Source: Schistocephalus solidus
Lineage: Eukaryota; Platyhelminthes; Cestoda; Diphyllobothriidea; Diphyllobothriidae
Assembly (NCBI GenBank): GCA_017591395.1
Contig: WEDG01002083.1
Span: 1-64,000 of the forward strand
Length of the DNA: 64,000 nt
Direction of reading: 5' to 3'
The notes beneath the pieces are model-generated. The model searched no databases. It saw only the letters and a list, made by a program, of their open reading frames with translations, and was not told the DNA's origin. Numbering within the stretch: the first letter of the stretch is position 1; every line of letters begins with the position of its first letter. A program made the translations under genes and the position numbers. Below, piece after piece: positions 38,226 through 51,000 of the stretch.

Positions 38226-38471
38226 AGCCGCAATTTTCGCCTGTAGATTACAAAATCTTATGACTCAAGAAATGTTAGTGGTTAACTTCCTCGTAATACT
38301 AACGATTCAATGTTTTGCGTTGATAATGACATATGAGTAGACTGAATAACGAAAAATAACTAAGGCACATCTCGAGATGCTGCTTGCTGTTCACAATCAG
38401 GCATGCATTTATGAACCTATTTAGAGTATATTCTAAATCTTTGCTGAGAAATGTGAGATAAATAATAAAGC
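38226..38471 (+). repeat. Direct repeat, left copy, flanking Penelope-like fragment
   Basis: It begins 'agccgcaatttt' and ends 'aataataaagc'. The same approximately 250-bp sequence recurs at 39234-39491 (shared 'cctcgtaatactaacgattc' and 'gatgctgcttgctgttcaca'). Direct flanking repeats are compatible with the pseudo-LTRs of Penelope-like elements. Confidence 0.8.
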
Positions 38472-38861
38472 TGCGAAAATTCCAATGAAAAGATTTAAAA
38501 GATGACTTGGCGAGCATACGCGCAGCTTTCGATAACTTCTTTACCGGCCAGTACAGTTATAGGGAAACGTTGGAACGTCGTTGAAATTTAAAACATGAAA
38601 TCGATAATATTCGTCCGTTTGTGTGGGTTGTCTGAGAGGTGTGTATAGAGGGAGGATGATAAGAAAGAGTGTGATAAGCGGCAGTGAGTGTTTGGAAGAG
38701 CCGTTCCAGGGGATGGGGAGGACAGAGATGGCGCGGGAGAATGCATGCAGTAAAGCGGCCGTTGGCCAAGCTAAGCGCGGAGCTTGTACGAGGTTCGTTT
38801 GTGCGCACAAAACCGGCTTCTTCAACCTAATGGCATTCGCTTCTGCGGCTGCTAGAAAAAT

Positions 38862-39233
38862 TTGCTGCTAGGAAAATTAGCTCGGCAGATAGTATCAAGG
38901 AGGAGCTTGGGAATAGCAAGAACCTACTTCGAGAGAATGGATACCCTGATCGGTTTATTAAAAGCATCTTGTCGCAAGACCATTGAAACCTGCCAAGGTT
39001 ACTGTGGAAAAGAAAACTCTAATTCTCAACGTGCCCTTTCAAGGGATGCGGCTAGTGAACTCCTGAAAAGACGAATAAACCAAGCCGTTACACAAACGTT
39101 CCCAGCAGCGAAACTTCAGATAGTGTTCTCAACGAACCCTCTTTTACGAGGCAAAGGTAAGAATAGGTTGCCAGCTCAGACCACCTCCATGTGCATTTAC
39201 TCATTTACTCGCTCCTGTGGAGCATCAACACAA
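38862..39233 (+). pseudogene. Penelope-like retroelement fragment, frameshifted
   Basis: The frame contains 'LLKRRINQAVTQTFPAAKLQ' and 'TTSMCIYSFTRSCGA'. I recognise these as the stretch between reverse transcriptase and GIY-YIG endonuclease in flatworm Penelope-like elements, where the 'CSCGA' is normally followed by the YIG motif. Upstream, 'NGYPDRFIKSIL' (about 38935-38972) lies in another frame, so at least one frameshift is present. The coding match stops where the right direct repeat begins, so the endonuclease is absent. Non-functional. Confidence 0.75.
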
Positions 39234-39491
39234 AGCCGCAATTTTTGCCTGTAGTGTACAAAATCATGAGGTCCCATTTCTTATGGCTCAAGAAATGCTA
39301 GTGGTTACCTTCCTCGTAATACTAACGATTCAATGTTTTGCGTCGAGAATGACATAAGAGTAGACTGAATTACGAAAGATAACTAAGGTACATCTCGTGA
39401 TGCTGCTTGCTGTTCACAATCAGGCATGAATTTTTGAACGAATTTGAGAAATCTAAATCTTTGCCAAGAAATGTGAAATAAATAATAAAGC
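39234..39491 (+). repeat. Direct repeat, right copy, flanking Penelope-like fragment
   Basis: Second copy of 38226-38471, with about 10-15% visible differences and small indels. The Penelope-like frame is cut off at its left edge. Confidence 0.8.
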
Positions 39492-39499
39492 ATTTGATC

Positions 39500-40160
39500 A
39501 TGTTTCTGGCCGGGGCAGACCTTAGTTAAGTGGCCAGCCCAACTTGAAGGAAGAAAACCACTCTTGGGTTACACACGATGAAGTAATGGAGAAAAACTAC
39601 GTAAAAGCTGACGTCACATCTAAAATTATGGTGTTAATTGAGAAAGAGTGCACCACACAAGAATCGTGCTTGTTCTTGCAACCGATTTATTTTCCAATGT
39701 CAGTGCTATTTGTTTAATTGGGACCATCATTCGCTCGAAAATCTCAAAAAAACTTTGCTTCCGAACTACATGACAATACTGAGCACTTGTACAGATAAAT
39801 TAGTTTTAAATTAAATTTTTGTTGCAGATATAAAACGAATTTACAAATCCCACAATGCACCAAATTATAGGTTACCTTCGTCTTAATGAGAGTGACAAGA
39901 AAGATACCTCTTACCATGTATCCCAGAAAGGTCGACCTTAAATATATCTATTTATCCTGTTTTCTAGTCAAAAGTTTTGGTATCACGAAACCCCTAAGGG
40001 CATAAGGTTGGAGATGACAGTTCAACCGTCGTATCTGACGGGTTCCACCGTGTGTCCCACAGGAAGCTGGTACAGGGACGGTAATTTAAGCGTGAATTAG
40101 ATTATAGTTGTGTGGAATCTTCTGCAGTCACTCTACCTTCCCAACCTGGGCCCCATGCAA
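39500..40160. other. Non-coding stretch, nothing recognised
   Basis: No open frames of note and no repeat partner recognised within the window. Confidence 0.35.
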
Positions 40161-40179
40161 TGAACAAGTAAAGAAGCCC

Positions 40180-40500
40180 AGAAACGGGAGAGGGCGCTGG
40201 TAGCTGGCACTACCGTAGCCACCACCAGGGCGTGTTTCCAAACCTGGCTCAGATCCCACGGAGTGGGAGTGCCATAGAGGTCACGTTAAAACGGAACTAC
40301 TGCAGCCTGACTCTCAGAACATCAGTCGGTTACTCCTCTCCGCAGGTGTAATCCGAGCCCGAGAAATTGTGGTGTGCTAAGCGCAGGGGAATGAAACGGT
40401 TGACAGCGGAAGATAAAATCCATACCCCACAGCCAGCCTTATACCACTGGGTATAGCCCTGCAGTCACAGGCTCTTTTACGTGCGCCTGCTTCCCAGCCT
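40180..40500 (-). repeat. R1 dispersed repeat, minus-strand copy
   Basis: The reverse complement contains 'ctgagagtcaggctgcag', a 'gtgacctctatggcactccc' segment, 'actccgtgggatctgagcca' and the GC-rich tail, as in the 5-9 kb cluster. Confidence 0.75.
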
Positions 40501-43500
40501 GCTTCTAGATACTGTATTAAATCCTCTGATTGGATTTGACTTAATCACGCATCGAAGTAAAACTTTCAGATATTTATATTTTACGTAAAATGAGAACAGT
40601 CAGGCCTGAGATTCTTTCATATGCTGAAAGTATTTGGGGCAATAAAAGGTCAAAAAATCAGCAGTATACAGTAAGTACGTTTATCCGGCTCAGTCAGGGA
40701 CATAGAGCACACTAAGTATGCCAGATTTTCTTTGATTATGTGCTGTGAATTTTCTCCTGTTTAACTTTGAAATTCAAGTTGACAAACATATATTTTCGGC
40801 AATTCATCATCAAGTCTATACAGTTAGATAGTGAAAATATTCAAAGTTGATAGGGTTAAGAAGTGTTTTATAGTTAATACTGTTAACACCCGGTCTGGTT
40901 CTCTGAATTCGCTTGAGGCGTATGCCTGATCGTCGGTTGTCCCAAGCCCAAACACGATAGAGAAAGGGAACAGGTCTGTGGAGAGAAAGTGTATTCAAAA
41001 ACGGCAAGTCACTCTCACTGAGGAGCCACACATATTTGTAGCCTTCCGTTTAAATTAGTTTTGTTCTATCCACTCCGCACCAAGAGGAAGATAGGGAGGA
41101 GTTGATCAAAATTCTCGCAGACATGGATCGAACAGATCTGAGAGTTTTGTGGCCACAGTCAATGCGGGACATTGTCGAGCATCGTTCATGGCATGTAGAG
41201 TGAGAAACCTGCGCACGTGCTTTTCTGTGAGATGACGCATTGTGGCAATGTGAGCATTCGCAACAAATACTCATCGTTCCCACGCCACGCACATAGTGAA
41301 GTCGGCGTGCTGAGGTTAGTGGGATTGGGGGAGGCGGAGGTAGGTAAGGTTGTGAGCGAGGCCAATGAAGGTGAACATCATTGTAAAGTGCGCTGTTATG
41401 GTGGAGGCCCGGTGTGATCACTACCTAAAGTCGTCGTCAGCCGCGGGAGAGGGCAAATCTCTGCATTCACTGGCCGTAAAGCCAGGGCTAGCATTTACTG
41501 ACGTTGTCCTTTGGAGCAGTTGCTAGTGGCTGGTAGACAAACCGAAACACTTCTGTGGGATCACCTCGGTGATCAGCGTCGACTAATGTGCGCGAATAGA
41601 ACTCGAAATCGATATGTTTTCATCACTATGTAGTCAAACAAGAAGGTGTGTAAATAACCTCTTTTTCAGACGCTCTACTGACACAGACCCATTCTCGAAT
41701 TTATATTTTCATTATTGCATTCGCTGCCTTTGTCCAAGATGACAAAAATAGGTAAATGTAGTCAGAACAGCTCAAAAACTACCTCGGCCTGGGCATATTT
41801 CTTGAAGTTTTATTTAGATCCTGGAGTAGTCATGTTCTAGTGGACATTAAATAACTGCTGCCATTTCAAGTACCTATCCACAATTTTGGTAAGCTAATCT
41901 GCTAATCTAAATGGTAGAACTTGGTCGTCTTTATGTTGCTTTGGACACCTTGGCGTCCTACTCATTTTATTTCAAAGAAACTGCGTACCCAATAAAGTGA
42001 AGCCAGCTCATGCTGTTGGTGTTACCTTTGCTCTGACAGCGACATAGTTAGTTCTCCAGTTAAACCTACATCTTAAGGCGCCTTGAAGTCTGCCACCTAC
42101 ACAGAAACTGACACGTTCATCTTCGATACAAGCGAAGATGCGAGTACCAGGAAAAATTGAGAATTACACGCGAGCAGTCAGACAACTACATTATTTGCAT
42201 GGAGTTTCGGATTCAAAGTCAAACCCATCATCAGAGATAGCATCAGATAGGGGTTATTCGTACACAGGGAGTTGCAGTTTTATAGGATGCAGTCGCTATG
42301 CTTCTGCATGCCTATGGCAATTAATGGCTCCCCCTTCATCGAGGTTGACTGCGCTCTGGTGAATTAATTGTTTGATGGCCGGCATGTGGGTCATTATCCG
42401 CGGCAATTTCATCCCCAGCTTAGAGGTTGACGTTATGATTGTCAAAATTGTGTAAAACGTCGTGTAGGTCATCAGCCGCCTTCTCGAGCCACTTAAAGTT
42501 CATGTTGCACACAGACCTGAGGCGATCATTACGCGTCGTGTTATGAGACTAAAGGACCCATTGTTATTGTAAGAAATATCGGGAGTCATATACTGGATCT
42601 GGCGCAGTCAAACAAAGCAAATACTTCGGAGAAACTACAAGACTGCTACAGGCACGAATTGCCGAACAACGGACAGTTGTGCGGAAAGATGACACCAACT
42701 CAAAAATCGCAGCTCATTGATCGAATACCCGCTACACATTTAAAGTAGATGAGGCCAAAATTCTCGCGAGATTTGACAAGCACATCAGATGGATGAGATG
42801 GATGAGACTTTCGTGAGTATGCTAAAGGGAGGAGCAATTCTCAAGCCCACTTCTCTTATGCTTTCTTTAAACACGTGGATATATGGGAACTTCAAATATT
42901 TTCTACTAACCAATTTATGAGGTAGATGGTAGCGACCTGAGATATTTTCGATGATTTCCCTGGATCTATTCACTTCTGGCTTAAGTCCTTTCATGTTAAC
43001 TCGCCACATGTCTGTGTAATGTGTTAACGTTAAGAAGGTTTCGAATGCGCAAAATAGATTTCATAATTACTGTTAGGAACTATTTCGAAGGAAGAATAAT
43101 TTATTTTACTTTGAAGAAAGCATTTGTGGTATCTGGCCTTGGCCTGGAATTTCACATAGTACCATATTCGAACAATAGGTAGTCGTATATTAATTTTGGA
43201 AATTTTGTTTTCAGTCCGGTATATGTTCATATGTAAACATTGTCATAGCAGTAGATAATTTTAGAAGACTGTGAGGCTCAATTGTCTTCAGTGTGGAAGT
43301 GGTAGAAATGCATGCTTTATTTTCGATGTGAGGGTAAGAGTACGAACTTGTGGCTTATACAATTCAGAAGCTATGCGTTGTCCCACGAATTAATAGGTTC
43401 TTCTTATTAAATATCGGCTGTTCTAACGAAATGCCATGGACTCTTTGCCAGTTATAAGGTTTCTAAACATTTATTTGTTCAATATAATGCATATTACGCC

Positions 43501-44455
43501 GTTTTCGAGGCTTATCGAAATGCCATAATTTTCTTATCGATACGAAATTTATTTACCATATTACTATGAAGATGTGTTGAAATCACAAAAATTTATTGAC
43601 AGGAAATTTGCGCTCGCCAAAGAGGCATTTTAGAAAAACTTGTACACAATTGGTAAAATTTTAAACAAAAAGCAAGGCCATATATTGTATTTCACTGAAT
43701 GTAAAATTCAGGTGTGAGTGGTAAATCACCACGGGAATTTAAAAGCCGCTGCTAAAAGTTAAAAATTAAGAACATTATTTAAAACTTATGTGTATTCCTC
43801 GCTTGATAAAATAAGTACATTTTGTGTGCATTTTACAAAATATTTCAAGAACAAATTTAATTTAGTGTCTCAAGATAAAAATGCTCAACACTAAATTTCA
43901 AGGAAGTGTTAGTGGAATAATGAATTAACGTTAAACAATCTGCAATAGTTCCGAGCAGACTTCCGTTCCCAACACACCATTTGCTTGGCTTTCTCGAATA
44001 TTTCTTATAGCCTTAAGCAAATATGCTTTTTTTATTTTTCCTATCTATAGAGAAACCGTATTGTTGCATAGCAGAAAAATGGTTATCCAACAGGTGGTGA
44101 TATATCTTCTTTTTGCACATAAACTGTTCAATATATGATGAATGTCTGTAATTTATATCAATTAATTTTTAAAAGATTAACATTCTAAATTTAAGGAGCT
44201 TACTGCTAACTTCAGATAGACAGATTTATCATAATTAATATCCATAATAAGAAAATGTAATATGTTGGATAGACATTTTCACAGGAAATGTCTTATTTAA
44301 AAGTGGTGTAGACTAGCTCATCGATTACGTTAGACACATACCTTGGAGCTCACTCTCGAGCCCCGCCAGTCTCCGCACAGCAGCCAATATTAAACGCAGA
44401 ATAACCAACATGCCGTAGGTTCGAGCTTTAATCCTTGCAAAACCATAGTGATATA
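40501..44455. other. Mostly non-coding; composition becomes AT-rich after about 42.9 kb
   Basis: The longest frame (41050-41421, minus, 123 codons) is His/Cys/Ser-rich but has no domain I can name and overlaps a plus-strand frame. At about 44340-44420 there is a fragment ('ctcactctcgagccccgcca') shared with the SINE-like copy near 17060. From about 43 kb on the base composition is clearly more AT-rich than before. Confidence 0.4.
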
Positions 44456-44997
44456 TAATCGAATGACGAAGGCTTACAAACCAGTAATGAGTCTTCCGGT
44501 TTTGATTGTATTTTTCAGTATGGTTATGAGATCATATTAGCCATTCAAAAGGGTTCATGAAATTGATCGGGAAATTAAATCCTATTTTAAAGTCAACAAC
44601 GAACTAATACATTTCTGTGGTATTTCAGCTGTTGTTATTCATGATATAAAAGCACCTGATTAGCTAGAATGAAAAAATATCAGCAGAAAGGAAGTTTATA
44701 CCGGAATTGTTCGTTCGGTTATTGAACGTTTTTTTGGCGATTCAAATTATTCTTGCACCATTTAAACATTCTAATCGAAAAAGACCACCCAGATGCTGTA
44801 CCACATTTTATCAATTATATTTTATGTGACTACATGGGAATAAATTAATATATTTTAATACTCTGATGTGAATTTTCAGTTTACTTAGCTTGGAAGCCCT
44901 GTTTATTTTAAATCGCATTACACATATCGTGACATTGACACTGCCCATAAAAAATATAAGTCCGGCATTTCTGCTATGGGGCATTAATTTACAGTTG

Positions 44998-45003
44998 TTT
45001 ATT
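44998..45003 (-). terminator. Poly(A) signal AATAAA of MEG X1
   Basis: AATAAA on the minus strand about 20 bases after the stop codon of the terminal exon. The same hexamer is conserved in the duplicate at 57745-57750. Confidence 0.55.
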
Positions 45004-45022
45004 ATATTGGTTTAACACCTGG

Positions 45023-45045
45023 TTAATCGTCAGTCATTGTTAATC
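45023..45045 (-). CDS. MEG X1 terminal exon
   Basis: The pyrimidine-rich acceptor 'tttgcttcctttcttag' precedes a short coding end, LTMTDD then TAA, read in phase 1 after the last type A exon (junction Gly). An alternative last exon further on (acceptor 'ttttttcattctag' near 44670) also reaches a stop in phase 1, but the first choice has the poly(A) signal right behind it. Confidence 0.6.
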
Positions 45046-48000
45046 CTAAGAAAGGAAGCAAAGTGCGTTTTTTCAAATTTTCTAAGATTTAAAGGTATTC
45101 GTTTGTTCTTAATAGCCCGCTGAAAGCTACGACATAATACATTTAATGACATTCATGTGATAAAATTCGTGATTTCGCTTATCTCGGAATCAATACAAAA
45201 GGCGTACTAAAAAGGTTTGCATCGTACTATCAAGATACATAGTAAAATAATAATTCCAAGTAAAAGTGAGCAAATTTAATATTAAAGATGGAAAGATCTT
45301 CACGTTTCATTGCTCCATACATGTGCAAACATTACACTGAATATAAAACACTTAAAGTTTGATAACAAGGATTGAGAGAGGAGTTCATTACAATCAATTT
45401 TATATGGATTGGAGGATATTTATATTGCCTTTTTTAAAACGTCTTTCATTAAAACTGATCTTATTAATTGAAGTTAACGAGATATTAAAGAACTAACCGA
45501 TATTTTGTTTCGCATCTGTAATTAATAAAAAATGACACCAGAAAAAAAACATGAAAAGATAAATAATCAGGATATTTATTCAGGTCAGTTTGCAAAATTA
45601 TTCATTAAATGTAGTTCCAGTGAAATTTCAGGTTGCAAAAAATGTTACTTACCTGAAAAACTTGACGAAAAGGTATCCGCTAAAAATTGAGAGCACTTCT
45701 TAGGAGTACAAAATGAACATTAAAACACGCAAGCTAATCAATACTTGAAAAGGTATTTTTAAGTCTTGGTTTGTTATTAATAGCCCTTTGGAAGCTACAA
45801 GCAACATAGCAAAATATTAATTTCAAGTGTAATTAAACGAATTCAATATTAAAGATAGGAAGACCTTCACTTTGCATGGATTTATACCTGGATAAAAATT
45901 ATTCCAAATATAAACCGTTTAAAGGTTGATACCAGCATTAAGATAGTACTTAATTTCAATAAATGTTGTATGGATTGGAGGATATTTATGTTTCCTCATA
46001 TTAATATTTCTTTCTTTTAAATGTTTGTAGTTATTGAGATAACTAAGGTATCAAATAACTTACAGATAGTTCCTTTTGCATCTATAATTAATTAAATATG
46101 ATTCCAGTTAATAAAAGCTTGGATAATAAATCAGCATATTTATTCAAGTAAGGTCGTAAAATTATTCCTCATAAACGGTTCCATTGAAAGACAAGGTTAC
46201 CCAAAATGTGACTTACCCAACAGGCCCGACGTTAAGGAATCCGCTTTAAATAAAAGTGCTCTTTAAATGTTGATAGCTAGGATTCAGAGAGGACTTCATT
46301 TCAATTAATGATGTATGTATTCGAGGAAATATTTTGCCTGATAAACATATTTCTTTCTTTAAAAAAATGTTTTAAGTTGTTAAAATAACAAAGGTATGAA
46401 AGAACTTACCAATAATTCCTTTTGCATCTGTGATTTATTAACAATAAACCCAGGAAAAACGTGCTTCATTCAAACTTCATCATAATTATTCAGGTAAGTT
46501 TGCAAAAGTATTCCTCAGATGTGGTTTCAGTAAAACTTAATATTAAAAAAATGACAAACCTGACAGGTGAGACGAGGTATCCGCTAAAACATTTAAAGCA
46601 ATTCTTAGGAGTAATAAGTCAGTTTTTAAAAACACGCAAGCAAATCAATTCAATACAAGTTATTTTCCGTTCTTTGTTTTAGAGTTTTTGCCATTTTTAA
46701 GCTACGAAGTATTACAATAAGTGACGTTCTTGCGATATAATTTGTGATTAACGAATTAATAGCAAAGACGTTCTGAAATTTTGCATCCAAGTATAAAGCA
46801 ACAAAGTAAAATATTTATAACAGGAATAAGTTGACAAATGAAATATAAAAGACAGGAAGACCTTCAGGATGCATGACTTCTTACCTGTACAAACTTTATA
46901 CTGAATATAAAACCTTTAAATTTTGATAACGTCGATTGAGAAAGGACTTAATTTCAATCAAGGTTGTCTGGTTAGGAGGATAGTTATGGTGCCTCATTGT
47001 TATATTTCTTTCTATAAAAATGATATTAGCTATTGAAGTTCCTAAGTTAGCAAAGAACTAACCGATAATTCCTTCTGCATCTGTAATTAAGTAATTGTGA
47101 TTCCATGAATTAACAATCTTTGATTATTAATCAGCATATTTATTCAGGTAAGTTCGCAAAATCATTTATCATATAAGGTTCCCAGGATAGTTAAGATTTC
47201 ACAAAAGATGATTTACTTGACAGGCCTGACGAGAAGGTATCCGCTAAAATAAATAAAAGCACTTCTTAGGAGTAAAAAGACAGTTTATAAAATCCACAGG
47301 ACAAAGAATATTTACAAGTTATTTTTAAGTCTTGGTTTAAGATAAATAGCTTTTTAGTATCCACGACTTAATACAATGTATGAAATTCATGCGATATAAT
47401 TTTTGATCCGCTTATCTACGAATCCATAGTAAAGTCATTCTAACACGTTTCCACCTTTTTATAAAGCTATGTAGTCAATTAGTTATTCGAAAAGTAAGTA
47501 AACGAATCAAATATTAAAGAAAGGAAGACCTTCACGTTGCAGGAATTCATAGTTGTACCAAAGCTATACTGAAAAAAGAACCCTGTACAATTGATAGCTA
47601 GGATTAAACGAGGACTTCCTAAAAATTTATATTGGATGGATGAGAGGATATTAATGTTGCCAAATAGTAATATTTCTTTCTATAATAATGTTTGTATTTG
47701 TTAAAGTAACAAAGGTATCATAAACTTACCTAAAACTTCATTTGCATCTGCAATTATTAAAATATCATAGGAGAAATAAACAGGCTCGGATAATTTATCA
47801 GCAATCTTTTCAGGTAAGTTTGCAAAATTATTCCTCTATTGCGGTTCCAGTTATAGAACATTGTACACAAAATGTGACTAACCTGACAGGTGAGACGAGG
47901 TATTCGCTAAAACATTTAAAGCAATTCTTAGGAGTAATAAGTCAGTTTTTAAAAACACGCAAGCAAATCAATTCAATACAAGTTATTTTCCGTTCTTTGT

Positions 48001-51000
48001 TTTAGAGTTTTTGCCATTTTTAAGCTACGAAGTATTACAATAAATGACGTTCTTACGATACAATTTGTGATAAACGAATTAATAGCAAAGACGTTCTGAA
48101 AATTTTTCATCCAAGTATAAAGCTACAAAGTAAAATATTTATAACAGGAATTAGTTGACAAATGAAATATAAGAGACAGGAAGACCTTCAGGGTGCATGA
48201 CTTCTTACCTGTACAAACGTTTTACTGTATATAAACCCTTAAAAGTTTGATAACGTGGATTGAGATAGGACTTATTTTCAATAAATGTTATCTGGTTAGG
48301 AGGATAGTTATGGTGCCTCATTGTTATAGTTCTTTCTATAAAAATGATCTTAGTTATTGAAGTTCCGAAGGTAGCAAAGAACTAACCGATAATTCCTTCT
48401 GCATCTGTAATTAAGTAATTGTGATTCCATGAATTAACAATCTTTGATTATTAATCAGCATATTTATTCAGGTAAGTTCGCAAAATCATTTATCATATAA
48501 GGTTCCCAGGATAGTTAAGATTTCACAAAAGATGATTTACTTGACAGGCCTGACGAGAAGGTATCCGCTAAAATAAATAAAGCACTTCTTAGGAGTAAAA
48601 AGACAGTTTATAAAATCCACAGGACAAAGAATATTTACAAGTTATTTTTAAGTCTTGGTTTAAGATAAATAGCTTTTTAGTATCCACGACTTAATACAAT
48701 GTATGAAATTCATGCGATATAATTTTTGATCCGCTTATCTACGAATCCATAGTAAAGTCATTCTAACACGTTTCCACCTTTTTATAAAGCTATGTAGTCA
48801 ATTAGTTATTCGAAAAGTAAGTAAACGAATCAAATATTAAAGAAAGGAAGACCTTCACGTTGCAGGAATTCATAGTTGTACCAAAGCTATACTGAAAAAA
48901 TAACCCTGTACAATTGATAGCTAGGATTAAACGAGGACTTCCTAAAAATTTATATTGGATGGATGAGAGGATATTAATGTTGCCAAATAGTAATATTTCT
49001 TTCTATAATAATGTTTGTATTTGTTAAAGTAACAAAGGTATCATAAACTTACCTAAAACTTCATTTGCATCTGCAATTATTAAAATATCATAGGAGAAAT
49101 AAACAGGCTCGGATAATTTATCAGCAATCTTTTCAGGTAAGTTTGCAAAATTATTCCTCTATTGCGGTTCCAGTTATAGAACATTGTACACAAAATGTGA
49201 CTAACCTGACAGGTGAGACGAGGTATTCGCTAAAACATTTAAAGCAATTCTTAGGAGTAATAAGTCAGTTTTTAAAAACACGCAAGCAAATCAATTCAAT
49301 ACAAGTTATTTTCCGTTCTTTGTTTTAGAGTTTTTGCCATTTTTAAGCTACGAAGTATTACAATAAGTGACGTTCTTGCGATATAATTTGTGATTAACGA
49401 ATTAATAGCAAAGACGTTCTGAAAATTTTGCATCCAAGTATAAAGCAACAAAGTAAAATATTTATAACAGGAATAAGTTGACAAATGAAATATAAAAGAC
49501 AGGAAGACCTTCAGGATGCATGACTTCTTACCTGTACAAACTTTATACTGAATATAAAACCTTTAAATTTTGATAACGTCGATTGAGAAAGGACTTAATT
49601 TCAATCAAGGTTGTCTGGTTAGGAGGATAGTTATGGTGCCTCATTGTTATATTTCTTTCTATAAAAATGATATTAGCTATTGAAGTTCCTAAGTTAGCAA
49701 AGAACTAACCGATAATTCCTTCTGCATCTGTAATTAAGTAATTGTGATTCCATGAATTAACAATCTTTGATTATTAATCAGCATATTTATTCAGGTAAGT
49801 TCGCAAAATCATTTATCATATAAGGTTCCCAGGATAGTTAAGATTTCACAAAAGATGATTTACTTGACAGGCCTGACGAGAAGGTATCCGCTAAAATAAA
49901 TAAAAGCACTTCTTAGGAGTAAAAAGACAGTTTATAAAATCCACAGGACAAAGAATATTTACAAGTTATTTTTAAGTCTTGGTTTAAGATAAATAGCTTT
50001 TTAGTATCCACGACTTAATACAATGTATGAAATTCATGCGATATAATTTTTGATCCGCTTATCTACGAATCCATAGTAAAGTCATTCTAACACGTTTCCA
50101 CCTTTTTATAAAGCTATGTAGTCAATTAGTTATTCGAAAAGTAAGTAAACGAATCAAATATTAAAGAAAGGAAGACCTTCACGTTGCAGGAATTCATAGT
50201 TGTACCAAAGCTATACTGAAAAAAAGAACCCTGTACAATTGATAGCTAGGATTAAACGAGGACTTCCTAAAAATTTATATTGGATGGATGAGAGGATATT
50301 AATGTTGCCAAATAGTAATATTTCTTTCTATAATAATTTTTGTATTTGTTAAAGTAACAAAGGTATCATAAACTTACCTAAAACTTCATTTGCATCTGCA
50401 ATTATTAAAATATCATAGGAGAAATAAACAGGCTCGGATAATTTATCAGCAATCTTTTCAGGTAAGTTTGCAAAATTATTCCTCTATTGCGGTTCCAGTT
50501 ATAGAACATTGTACACAAAATGTGACTAACCTGACAGGTGAGACGAGGTATTCGCTAAAACATTTAAAGCAATTCTTAGGAGTAATAAGTCAGTTTTTAA
50601 AAACACGCAAGCAAATCAATTCAATACAAGTTATTTTCCGTTCTTTGTTTTAGAGTTTTTGCCATTTTTAAGCTACGAAGTATTACAATAAATGACGTTC
50701 TTACGATACAATTTGTGATAAACGAATTAATAGCAAAGACGTTCTGAAAATTTTTCATCCAAGTATAAAGCTACAAAGTAAAATATTTATAACAGGAATT
50801 AGTTGACAAATGAAATATAAGAGACAGGAAGACCTTCAGGGTGCATGACTTCTTACCTGTACAAACGTTTTACTGTATATAAACCCTTAAAAGTTTGATA
50901 ACGTGGATTGAGATAGGACTTATTTTCAATAAATGTTATCTGGTTAGGAGGATAGTTATGGTGCCTCATTGTTATAGTTCTTTCTATAAAAATGATCTTA

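Noticed and set aside
41050..41421. 123-codon minus-strand frame with several Cys and His
   Set aside because: Cys/His spacing does not match a zinc-binding motif I know, no splice context was found, and an overlapping frame exists on the other strand.
47742..48005. Identical 87-codon plus-strand frames at 47742, 49065 and 50390, as a repeated small protein gene
   Set aside because: They are identical because the DNA is a recent tandem repeat. The equivalent frames in diverged copies are shorter, start elsewhere or are broken, whereas minus-strand splice borders persist. They also run straight through the minus-strand exons.
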